From: Longimicrobiales bacterium
GTDB taxonomy: Bacteria > Gemmatimonadota > Gemmatimonadetes > Longimicrobiales > Gaopeijiaceae
Length of the DNA stretch: 9,594 nucleotides
Direction of reading: 5' to 3'
Assembly: GCA_028280205.1 (NCBI GenBank)
Contig: JANQME010000082.1
Location: 1 to 9,594 of the forward strand
A model generated the notes under the pieces. That model had not been told where the DNA came from. It was given only the letters and a program-made list of their open reading frames with translations, and made no database searches. Below, piece by piece: positions 1 to 6,070 of the stretch. The translations under genes and the position numbers were made by a program. How positions within the stretch are numbered: the first letter of the stretch is position 1; each line of letters opens with the position of its first letter.

Positions 1-706
1 GCTCGGCGCGTACGTTCAGGGCACCGGACTCGCGCAGCGCCCGGAAGTGCGCCTGCAGCGCGAGCGCGAGTCCCAGCTCCTCGATCTCCGGCGGCCGCAG
101 ACCACGGGCCATCCGCCTTACCTCGTCCGCCGCCTCGACGATCTCTTCCCGAACCTGCTCGAAGAGCGCCTGACGTCGTCGGTCATCGGACAGGTCCGAG
201 AGCTGGCGGACGCGCAGGATGAGCGTGGCGAGCCGCTGCGCGGTGTCGTCGTGGAGCTCCCGAGCGATGCGCTTGCGCTCCTCCTCCGACGCCCGCAGCG
301 CGCCCTCCGAGAAGTTGCGCAGACGCCGCACACCTCGGACGTCCCGGACCGAGCAGATGATCTGCAGCTCCCCCTCCTGGGAGTGCCACGGACTCAGGCT
401 CACCTCGACCGGAAAGGTCATCCCGTCGCGGCGGCGTCCGCGCAGGTCCAGGCCGGCGCCCATGGGCCGGTCGTGGGGAGCGCGCACGTAGCCGGCACGA
501 TGGGCCCGGTGGCGCTCCCGCACCGCTTCGGGGATCAGGCGCTCGATCCGTTCGCCCACCAGCTCGCCGGCCGACCAGCCGAAGAGCTGCTCCGTCTTGC
601 GGTTCACGGCCCGAATCGTCCCGTCCGCACGGACGATCAGAAATCCGTCGGGAGCGGCGTCGAGAACGGCCCCGATCTCGTCAGCGGAAAGACTGCGCTG
701 TTCCAT
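1..706 (-). CDS. PAS-domain sensor histidine kinase, NarL/DesK type (3' part cut off by window edge)
   Basis: This is an open minus-strand frame from ATG at 706 to the window edge; 235 residues are visible and the C-terminus is missing. Residues about 8-123 form a PAS domain, including the PAS-typical segment GWSAGELVGERIERLIP followed by ERHRAHR and PMGAG. Residues about 135-205 are a HisKA_3 dimerisation domain with the signature ERKRIARELHDDTAQRLA, where H152 is the expected phospho-acceptor. The segment RMARGLRPPEIEELGL is the usual end of that domain. The HATPase domain should lie beyond base 1. No membrane segment is visible before the PAS domain, so it is probably a cytoplasmic sensor. 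A G-rich Shine-Dalgarno-like stretch directly precedes the ATG. The family phosphorylates LuxR/NarL-type response regulators; the partner is not in the window. The PAS ligand cannot be told from sequence. It is transcribed divergently from the USP/CBS cluster. Confidence 0.92.
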   Translation of the reverse strand, partial: MEQRSLSADEIGAVLDAAPDGFLIVRADGTIRAVNRKTEQLFGWSAGELVGERIERLIPEAVRERHRAHRAGYVRAPHDRPMGAGLDLRGRRRDGMTFPVEVSLSPWHSQEGELQIICSVRDVRGVRRLRNFSEGALRASEEERKRIARELHDDTAQRLATLILRVRQLSDLSDDRRRQALFEQVREEIVEAADEVRRMARGLRPPEIEELGLALALQAHFRALRESGALNVRAE

Positions 707-905
707 TCACCCCCGATTCGTGACAGGAATTCCCTTACGATACGCCCGGCCATTCTCCTACCCGGGGCACACCGCGGAGCCCGACATCGCAGGCCGTCCC
801 GACAGTTCAGTATGTTCACGAGGGATGGGCTCGCGCGAGAGGTCGCGGGCTCGCGACGACGCCGCCGTGGCGGCCCGCACCCATGCCACCCGTGAGGAGG
901 GTTCG
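707..905. promoter_or_regulatory. Divergent intergenic region, histidine kinase / USP cluster
   Basis: This 199-nt non-coding gap lies between two divergent starts, so it must hold promoters for both directions. I see no convincing -35/-10 pair. Weak candidates are TATGTT at 811-816 for the plus strand and TATCGT (complement of about 736-741) for the minus strand. An 8-bp palindrome GGAATTCC lies at 726-733, close to the kinase start, and could be chance. Open frames that run through this gap on both strands look like GC-driven shadows. Confidence 0.4.
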
Positions 906-1814
906 ATGTACACGCAGATCGTGGTTTCGCTGGATGGCTCCGCTTTCGCCGAGTCCGCCCTCCCGCTTGCGCTGGAGATCTCGCGCCGTACGGGCGCCGC
1001 GGTGCACGTGGTGACGGTGCTCGAACCGGTCACCTCGTTCGCGTACGAGGGATGGGAAGGGGCGGCGGTGGAGTGGAGCAATCAGTATCTGGAGGACGTC
1101 CTCGACCGCATCGGGGACCGGTCCGGGGGCGAGGTGACGCACGCCGTGCTGAGCGGCCACACCGTCGAGATGCTGCAGAAGGAGTGCGAGGCGAAGAACG
1201 CCGATCTGGTCGTCATGGCGTCCCACGGGCGGGGGGCACTGTCGCGCATGTGGCTCGGCTCGGTGACCGACGGCTTCGTGCGCCAGACCTCGTTGCCGGT
1301 CCTGATCGTCCGCCCGGACGAGGACGCGGAGCCGGTGCGAAGCTTCGACCACACCTTCGAGACGCTGCTCGTCCCGCTGGACGGCTCCGAGCTTTCCGAG
1401 AATGCGCTCGAGCACGCGACGGAGTTCGGGGAGCTGTTCGATTCGGCGTATCACCTGACTCGGGTCGTGTCGTACCCGGTGGATCTCGCGTCGCCGTACC
1501 TCCCGCACACGGCGCAACTGAACCAGAAGATCATGGACGACGCCAAGGACGGGGCCGCCCAGTACCTGGAGGCGCACGCCGAAAACCTGCGCCGTCGTGG
1601 CCTGCGCGTGACTACCTCCGTTGCGGTCCACGCCCAGGCCGGACAGGGCATCCTCGCCGAGGCCGAGGAAGTGGGAGCCGACATGGTCGCGATGGCGACA
1701 CACGGCCGGCGCGGCCTCAGCCGGGCGATTCTGGGCAGCGCCGCAGACAAGGTCCTGCGGGGATTGCACCTTCCCCTCCTCCTGCACCGTCCCGGCGACG
1801 CCCGTGACGACTGA
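906..1814 (+). CDS. Tandem-domain universal stress protein (UspA family)
   Basis: This 302-residue protein has two USP domains, about residues 1-138 and 150-297. Each opens with the beta-strand/acidic pattern of the family (QIVVSLDGS; TLLVPLDGSELSENAL). Each carries a nucleotide-binding loop close to G-x2-G-x9-G(S/T): A105-S-H-G108 with G118-S119, and A264-T-H-G267 with G277-S278. The first glycine is alanine in both, a common variant, so ATP-type binding is likely but not proven. ATG 906 is chosen because GAGGAGGG (894-901) sits 4 nt upstream and the USP fold begins at once; a longer frame upstream has no such support. USPs are cytoplasmic stress and energy-status proteins. It is the first gene of an apparent three-gene cluster; the next start is 51 nt downstream. 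Confidence 0.95.
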   Translation: MYTQIVVSLDGSAFAESALPLALEISRRTGAAVHVVTVLEPVTSFAYEGWEGAAVEWSNQYLEDVLDRIGDRSGGEVTHAVLSGHTVEMLQKECEAKNADLVVMASHGRGALSRMWLGSVTDGFVRQTSLPVLIVRPDEDAEPVRSFDHTFETLLVPLDGSELSENALEHATEFGELFDSAYHLTRVVSYPVDLASPYLPHTAQLNQKIMDDAKDGAAQYLEAHAENLRRRGLRVTTSVAVHAQAGQGILAEAEEVGADMVAMATHGRRGLSRAILGSAADKVLRGLHLPLLLHRPGDARDD

Positions 1815-1865
1815 GGCGGGACCGCACGCGCACATACGAACTCCAATTCGCGAAGGGAGACCGAG

Positions 1866-2426
1866 ATGCTCAACGTGAGCGACCTGATGAAGACCGATGT
1901 GGTGACGGTACGGCCCGAGGATTCCGCACGAACCTTCGCCCGAGTGCTCGCCGACTCCGAGATCAGCGGTGCGCCGGTGGTGGACGCCGGAGGACGGGTG
2001 CTCGGGGTGGCGTCCGCCACGGACCTCGTACGCCTGGCCGCGGACGAAGCGGACGTTCGCCTCTCCGCCGTCAGCCTGCGACCGGACATCGACCGGTCGC
2101 CCGACCCGGACGCGGATCCGGACGACGCCGCCGAGGCGGATGCCTGGGGGTTCTTCCTCCCCGAGGACTCCCCGTTCCAGGGCAGCGAGCTTCTCGATCA
2201 GGTGCCCGAGACGTCGTTCGACACCGTGACCGTGGGTGACCTCATGACGCCGGTGACCTTCTCGGTCGAGCCGGGAATGCCGGTCGCGGAGCTGTGCGAG
2301 TTCCTCGTCCGTGGTCGGATCCACCGGGCGCTGGTCGTGGACGACGGCGAGCTCCTCGGGATCGTGACGTCACAGGACGTTCTGAAGGCGGTCTCGGACG
2401 GCCGCCTCGGCCTCCCGGACGCCTGA
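1866..2426 (+). CDS. Two-CBS-domain protein
   Basis: This 186-residue soluble protein consists of a Bateman pair of CBS domains. CBS1 spans about residues 5-58 (VSDLMKTDVVTVRPEDSA, then GVASATDLV at 47-55). CBS2 spans about 121-178 (VGDLMTPVTFSVEPGMPV, then GIVTSQDVL at 165-173). The G-h-x-[ST]-x-x-D endings are the usual adenosyl-ligand contact motifs of CBS domains, so AMP/ATP or a related nucleotide is a plausible ligand. Between them lies a long acidic, proline-containing linker (about 63-118, rich in D/E) that is larger than in minimal CBS-pair proteins. A Shine-Dalgarno-like GGGAG (1855-1859) precedes the ATG. There is no attached catalytic domain, so a regulatory role is expected. Its target is unknown; the flavoenzyme 10 nt downstream is one candidate by position only. 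Confidence 0.94.
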   Translation: MLNVSDLMKTDVVTVRPEDSARTFARVLADSEISGAPVVDAGGRVLGVASATDLVRLAADEADVRLSAVSLRPDIDRSPDPDADPDDAAEADAWGFFLPEDSPFQGSELLDQVPETSFDTVTVGDLMTPVTFSVEPGMPVAELCEFLVRGRIHRALVVDDGELLGIVTSQDVLKAVSDGRLGLPDA

Positions 2427-2436
2427 CGCGCACCCC

Positions 2437-3699
2437 GTGGTCGATGTCGTGATCGTGGGCGCCGGGCCCGCCGGCCTGACGCTCGGATGCAGTCTGGCGT
2501 TGCGGGGCATCGACTGCCTCGTCGTCGAACGGGGACACCACCCGCGTCCCCATGTGGGGGAGTCGATCATGCCCTCGGCCATACGGGTGATCCGGGAGAT
2601 CGGATTCCACCCCGTCGTCGAGGCGGCCGGATTCCCGAAGTCGGGTGGGGTCGTCTATCACCCGCCGGTCGGCTTCGACGTCGCTCTGGCGTATCGAGAC
2701 TTCCCACGGGAGGGGATCGAGCAGGAGCATACCTACCACGTCGATCGCGCGCGCTTCGACATGCTCCTCATGAAGCACGCGGAGTCCCTGGGCTGTCGCG
2801 TGCTCGAAGGCGTGAACGTCGAGGAGGTGCTCTTCGGCGAGGACGGGTACGCGGGAGGCATACGCGGCTCCTTCGCCGGCGAGGAGCTCTTCGTCGAGGC
2901 GCGCGTGGTGGTCGACGCTTCGGGGCGCGCCACCCGGATCGGGAGGCAGTTGGGGCTGCGACGCGAGCACCCCACCCTGCACCAGTTCGCGCTGCACGCC
3001 TGGTTCGAGGGAGTGGACCGCGGCCAACGCCGCACGGCGTCGTGGACGCACGTGCACTTCGTTCCGGAGGTGCGCGGCTGGGCGTGGCGGTCCCCGATCA
3101 ACGATACGATCACCTCGATCGGGCTGGTCGCGAACCGGGATCGCTTCCAGGCTTCCGCGCTCGGCGTGGAGGAGTTCTTCGCGTACGGGCTGCGCGGGAA
3201 CCGGAAGCTGGCCCGTGCCACCCGTCGGGCACGGCGAGTCGACGAGCTGAAGGGAGAGGTGAGCTACAGCTACGCACTCGAGCGCGTGTGCGGCGACGGC
3301 TGGCTCGCCATCGGAGACGCGGCGCGCTTCATCGACCCCGTCTTCTCGTCGGGGGTCGGCGTCGCGATGCACTCGGCGTCCTCGGCGGCGGAGCGCATCG
3401 AAGCCGCGCTCACCGCGGGCGACTCGAGCCGCTCGGCCTTTCTCCCGTACGAGGACGAGGTCCTGGCGACCGGAGCGATCTGGGACGACTTCACGCGGCT
3501 CTTCTATCGCCTGCTCCCCGGCTTCATGCACCTGCTGGAGTCGAAGGAGCACCGTCCCACGCTCATGCGCATGATCCAGGGCGAGATCCGACCCGGGGAC
3601 AACCGGGAGACGCTCGACGAGCTGCGCTCGATCGTGCGCCGCGTCGAGGAAGCCGACCAGCATCCTTGGAAGGACGAGCTGCTCGACTTCCCCGACTGA
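2437..3699 (+). CDS. FAD-dependent oxidoreductase, flavin-halogenase-like
   Basis: This 420-residue protein has a GTG start. The N-terminus is a Rossmann dinucleotide fold, G7-A-G9-P-A-G12, with E30 at the end of beta 2 as ribose ligand. It is followed by the GES motif (40-42), DASG (159-162), and the second FAD motif GDAARFIDPVFSSGVG (292-307). These place it in the p-hydroxybenzoate-hydroxylase superfamily. Halogenase-like traits are GES, the AGFPKSGG segment with K67 near where halogenases carry their catalytic lysine, and W214-A-W216-R-S-P219, close to the halogenase WxWxIP signature but with Ser for Ile. It is shorter than typical tryptophan halogenases (about 500 residues or more). A non-halogenating monooxygenase or a geranylgeranyl-reductase-like enzyme remains possible; the substrate is unknown. 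No clear Shine-Dalgarno precedes the start, which is 10 nt after the CBS stop and suggests translational coupling. Confidence 0.85.
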   Translation: MVDVVIVGAGPAGLTLGCSLALRGIDCLVVERGHHPRPHVGESIMPSAIRVIREIGFHPVVEAAGFPKSGGVVYHPPVGFDVALAYRDFPREGIEQEHTYHVDRARFDMLLMKHAESLGCRVLEGVNVEEVLFGEDGYAGGIRGSFAGEELFVEARVVVDASGRATRIGRQLGLRREHPTLHQFALHAWFEGVDRGQRRTASWTHVHFVPEVRGWAWRSPINDTITSIGLVANRDRFQASALGVEEFFAYGLRGNRKLARATRRARRVDELKGEVSYSYALERVCGDGWLAIGDAARFIDPVFSSGVGVAMHSASSAAERIEAALTAGDSSRSAFLPYEDEVLATGAIWDDFTRLFYRLLPGFMHLLESKEHRPTLMRMIQGEIRPGDNRETLDELRSIVRRVEEADQHPWKDELLDFPD

Positions 3700-3744
3700 T
3701 CCCCTCGGCGCGCCGGCCGAGTGACGCCGGGCCGGGCCAGGGAG

Positions 3745-3769
3745 ACCGCGGCCCCGACGGGGCCGCGGT
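3745..3769. terminator. Strong GC hairpin in a convergent gap, putative bidirectional terminator
   Basis: There is a perfect 11-bp inverted repeat: ACCGCGGCCCC (3745-3755), loop GAC, then GGGGCCGCGGT (3759-3769). It lies in the 96-nt gap between the stop of the flavoenzyme gene (3699) and the convergent stop of the DUF4097-type gene (3796). Only a short T run (GGTTTCC) follows on the plus strand, so it is not a textbook intrinsic terminator, but its location and stem strength favour a transcription-ending role. Confidence 0.7.
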
Positions 3770-3795
3770 GGTTTCCTAGGTAGCGGTCGTCTACC

Positions 3796-4737
3796 TCAGC
3801 GGTCGTCCCGGGGGATATCCACCCGGCCGCGGACGCCCGAGTGGCGGATCCCGCCCGAACCGTCCGACTCGACGATGAAGTCACCGCCCACGTCGCGGAC
3901 GTCGATGCTGCCCGATCCGTCGAAGACGACCACGTCACCTTCGACCCGCCGGATGTCGATCCCGCCCGAGCCGTCCCGCAGGCGGAGTGAGCCCCTCAGC
4001 TCGCTCAGCTCGAGGCCTCCCGAGCCGTCCACGATGTCGACGTCCCCCGTGACGTTCTCCACCTCGAGCCCGCCCGAAGAGTCGTCGATCCGCAGTGTGC
4101 CGTCGATGTCGCGCACGCGCAGATCGCCGGACGAGTCATCGATATCCAGGGAGCCCGTGCCGAACACCTCGATGTCTCCCGAAGAGTCGTCCAGCTCGAC
4201 CGCCAGCCCGAGCGGAACGAGGACGGTGAGATCGATGCGTGCCACGTCGTCTCCCCACCGATCGTCCCGCTCCCGCGGGTAGAGCGTCTCCACGTCGACG
4301 TCTCCGCCGGCCGTGCGCTCGACGCGCACATCGAGCTCGCTCATGTACTCCTCGTGGGATGCGCACAGCAGCCCCACGACGACGACCTCCTCGAGGCCCT
4401 CGCGCCCCTCGACGTGCAGATCTCCCGAGCCGGCATGGACCGTTAGCCGTACGCCCCGGTCGACCGCGACGCTCGTCTCGCGCTCGGCCCGGTAGCTGCA
4501 CGCCTCCCCGTGACGTACCGCCACGCGGGAGACGATCGTGGGCCGGACCTCGACGACCACATCCGGCACGTGCACTTCGACCACATGGGCGTCATCGTCC
4601 GCTGCGAACGGAAGCTCGATCGCCCCGTCGAAGCGCTCGCGCACCTCCTGCGCCACGAGACCCATCGCCTGATCACCGCCGTATCCGATCGCGCCGTACA
4701 GAACGAACAGCGCCGCGAGCTTCACTCCCCTCATCAT
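3796..4737 (-). CDS. Exported DUF4097-type repeat protein (predicted beta-solenoid)
   Basis: This 313-residue protein starts at ATG 4737, supported by AGGAGG on the minus strand (plus positions 4746-4751) 8 nt upstream. A hydrophobic N-terminus (about residues 4-20, KLAALFVLYGAIGYG) suggests a signal sequence or anchor, though no clear AxA cleavage site is visible. Residues about 30-180 are beta-rich with two cysteines (C80, C125). Residues 183-309 consist of seven short repeats, mostly 18 residues long, each led by DDSSG or DGSG and followed by an alternating hydrophobic strand and a turn. This matches the DUF4097 (putative adhesin) pattern, thought to form a right-handed beta structure. Molecular function in this family is not established. 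It is convergent with the flavoenzyme gene and divergent from the barrel-like gene. Confidence 0.88.
   Translation of the reverse strand: MMRGVKLAALFVLYGAIGYGGDQAMGLVAQEVRERFDGAIELPFAADDDAHVVEVHVPDVVVEVRPTIVSRVAVRHGEACSYRAERETSVAVDRGVRLTVHAGSGDLHVEGREGLEEVVVVGLLCASHEEYMSELDVRVERTAGGDVDVETLYPRERDDRWGDDVARIDLTVLVPLGLAVELDDSSGDIEVFGTGSLDIDDSSGDLRVRDIDGTLRIDDSSGGLEVENVTGDVDIVDGSGGLELSELRGSLRLRDGSGGIDIRRVEGDVVVFDGSGSIDVRDVGGDFIVESDGSGGIRHSGVRGRVDIPRDDR
3811..4191 (-). repeat. 54-nt coding repeat ladder inside the DUF4097-type gene
   Basis: On the plus strand a CCCGAnCCGTCC or CCCGAAGAGTCGTC-like core recurs with its first base at 3854, 3911, 3965, 4019, 4073, 4127 and 4178. Steps are 57, 54, 54, 54, 54 and 51 nt, that is 19, 18, 18, 18, 18 and 17 codons. 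The 14-mer CCCGAAGAGTCGTC is identical at 4073-4086 and 4178-4191, and the 12-mer CCCGAGCCGTCC is identical at 3965-3976 and 4019-4030. The repeat encodes the DDSSG/DGSG turns of the protein. Confidence 0.9.
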
Positions 4738-4849
4738 CGTCCCTTCCTCCTGGGTGGGTTTCCCGTGCCGAGCCCGATTACCTTCTCAGACGTCGCCACC
4801 CCCCGGGATGGTTGGATCGGGGGACACGTTCGACCACCGCGGAGACCTC
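4738..4849. promoter_or_regulatory. Divergent intergenic region, DUF4097-type / barrel-like genes
   Basis: This 112-nt gap lies between divergent starts and presumably carries both promoters. The only elements I can support are the ribosome binding sites: AGGAGG on the minus strand (4746-4751) for the DUF4097-type gene and GGAG (4841-4844) for the plus-strand GTG at 4850. No clear -35/-10 pair is visible. Confidence 0.4.
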
Positions 4850-5413
4850 GTGATTCGACACACGCTCCTCCTCGCCACCGTCCTCGCCCTCACACTGCCG
4901 GCGGTCGCGGACGCCCAGGTGCGCCGCGGGCGCACGGAGCCGCCTACACCGCCGTGGATGCCGATCAGCGTCGGTGTCCGAGGCGGTTGGGAGCAGGAGC
5001 AGCTCGCGTCCGGAGGCATGCTGGGCGCGGCGGTCTACATCCCCGTCGTGCGGAACGGGCTCTTCGAGGTCGTGCCGAGCTTCGACGCCCTCTTTCTGAA
5101 TATCCAGACCGAGTACCAGTACAACGTCGACGTCCACTTCGTCCCGGGCAGACGACGAGGCGGCGTCTACATCGGCGGCGGGTTCGCGCTGCGCGAGTCC
5201 CTCGTCGCTGCGGCCGGTACGGGAGAGCTGATCGGAGTGGACGACTACTGGGGCTTCAACCTCGTCTTGGGCGGCAGAAACCAGGTGGGACCGATCCAGT
5301 TCGTCCTGGGGGTCCGCTGGTCCCTCCTCAACGATACGGCCTTCGACCCGAACGTGCTCTCCCTCGGCCTCTCCTATCCCCTGTGGGGCTCGACGCCCCG
5401 GCGTCCAGGCTGA
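4850..5413 (+). CDS. Small exported protein, outer-membrane barrel-like
   Basis: This 187-residue product starts at GTG 4850. The start is chosen because GGAG lies 5 nt upstream and a complete Sec signal peptide follows directly: a charged start (IRH), a hydrophobic core, and an ADA|Q cleavage site near residues 20-22. An upstream in-frame ATG (4808) would put a polar stretch before the signal. The mature part is mostly alternating strands with aromatic and glycine residues (ISVGVRGGWEQEQ, GAAVYIPV, GGVYIGGGFALRES, WGFNLVLGG, IQFVLGVRWSLL, LSLGLSYPLWG). It is short for a porin and resembles small OmpA/OmpW-like barrels in texture. I do not recognise a specific family, so function is unassigned. 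The next plus-strand gene starts 99 nt downstream. Confidence 0.78.
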   Translation: MIRHTLLLATVLALTLPAVADAQVRRGRTEPPTPPWMPISVGVRGGWEQEQLASGGMLGAAVYIPVVRNGLFEVVPSFDALFLNIQTEYQYNVDVHFVPGRRRGGVYIGGGFALRESLVAAAGTGELIGVDDYWGFNLVLGGRNQVGPIQFVLGVRWSLLNDTAFDPNVLSLGLSYPLWGSTPRRPG

Positions 5414-5512
5414 AGTCGCTCGTGACCCTGGTCGCCGGAGACCCTCGAGGTAACTTCCGGCGCTCCCGCTCGTACGCTCTCCCGGTCTTCCTCCCGTCGA
5501 CCCCGAAACCGA

Positions 5513-6013
5513 ATGACCCTCCTCCGGGTGCGCACCGCGGGGTTCATCCTCCTGATCCTGTGCCTGCCGACTGACGTGGCGGCTCAGGCGCCGGGCTATC
5601 AGCAGATCGACGTCGGCTCCATTCGAGCCGAATACACGGCAGAGGTGCTGGACCGGATCAACGACCTCCTCTTCGAGTGGGGGAGCGCCTGGGCCGAGGA
5701 TCGACCGGGCGACCTGGCCGAGTACTACTGGGAGGACGCCCTCTTCATCCCGCCCGAAGGCGGTCTGCGTCGCGGGCGCCATGAGATCCGGGCCTACTTC
5801 GACGAGGCTCTGGGCACGCACGGCGCCGTGGAGGCGTTCATGCTCGACTTCGACGCGAGCGGCGGCATGTCCCAGGTCTTCGGCAACTACATGCTGCAGA
5901 TCCAGCAAGGGCCCCGGGCCGGCTCCCGGTTGAACGGCCCCCTCATCACGGTGTACGTGCAGCGAGGGCGCACCTGGAGGATCCGCAGCCAGGTCTTCCT
6001 GCCTCCGGCGTAG
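5513..6013 (+). CDS. Exported NTF2/SnoaL-like (DUF4440-type) protein
   Basis: This 166-residue protein has a signal peptide: hydrophobic core about residues 9-19 (AGFILLILCLP), cleavage probably after VAA or AAQ near residues 23-25. The mature part matches the cone-shaped NTF2-like fold. A long helix with INDLLFEWGSAWAEDRPGDLAEYY is followed by DALFIPPEGGLRRGRHEIRAYF, the typical '(D)A.F.PP.G....G...I..YF' core of SnoaL/DUF4440 proteins. A beta-rich tail ends in TWRIRSQVFLP. Such proteins bind small ligands or act as simple enzymes; the ligand here is unknown. No clear Shine-Dalgarno precedes ATG 5513, and an in-frame GTG at 5528 is a weaker alternative that would keep most of the signal. The 99-nt gap to the upstream gene (5414-5512) shows nothing notable. 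Confidence 0.85.
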   Translation: MTLLRVRTAGFILLILCLPTDVAAQAPGYQQIDVGSIRAEYTAEVLDRINDLLFEWGSAWAEDRPGDLAEYYWEDALFIPPEGGLRRGRHEIRAYFDEALGTHGAVEAFMLDFDASGGMSQVFGNYMLQIQQGPRAGSRLNGPLITVYVQRGRTWRIRSQVFLPPA

Positions 6014-6029
6014 GCCGTCTCGGCGAAGA

Positions 6030-6069
6030 GCCTCTCCCCGGGGCAGGGACCCCGTCGGCTCCGAGAGGC
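6030..6069. terminator. Possible nested hairpin in a convergent gap
   Basis: GCCTCTC (6030-6036) pairs with GAGAGGC (6063-6069), and inside it GGGG (6040-6043) can pair with CCCC (6050-6053). The structure fills the 57-nt gap between two convergent stops (6013 and 6071). There is no T tract on either strand, so a terminator role rests on position and base pairing alone. Confidence 0.4.
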
Positions 6070-6070
6070 C

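Noticed and set aside
726..733. Palindrome GGAATTCC near the kinase start as an operator
   Set aside because: It is only 8 bp and a single copy; not enough to call a binding site.
47..895. 282-residue open frame on the plus strand across the kinase gene
   Set aside because: It is antisense to a clear PAS-HisKA_3 frame and has low-complexity Arg/Pro/His composition with no domain pattern; long shadows are expected at this GC content.
597..905. N-terminal extension of the USP gene by 103 codons
   Set aside because: The extension overlaps the divergent kinase start, has no USP similarity, and the ATG at 906 has a strong Shine-Dalgarno.
816..2324. 502-residue minus-strand frame opposite the USP and CBS genes
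   Set aside because: The composition is rich in Arg, Gly, His and Val with no recognisable motif, and it covers two well-supported plus-strand genes.
2242..3663. 473-residue minus-strand frame, and a 430-residue plus-strand frame at 2487-3779, both over the flavoenzyme
   Set aside because: Neither shows family motifs, while the 2437-3699 frame carries all FAD-binding signatures.
3854..4191. Regular 54-nt spacing that could suggest a CRISPR array
   Set aside because: The repeats are imperfect, in frame and coding (18-residue protein repeats), with no unique spacers or cas genes.
4510..5574. 354-residue plus-strand frame over the DUF4097-type start and the barrel-like gene
   Set aside because: It is Arg/Pro-rich, crosses a divergent promoter region, and conflicts with two frames that have signal peptides and ribosome binding sites.
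4778..5908. 376-residue minus-strand frame
   Set aside because: It is antisense to two exported-protein genes and shows no motif; it is a composition shadow.
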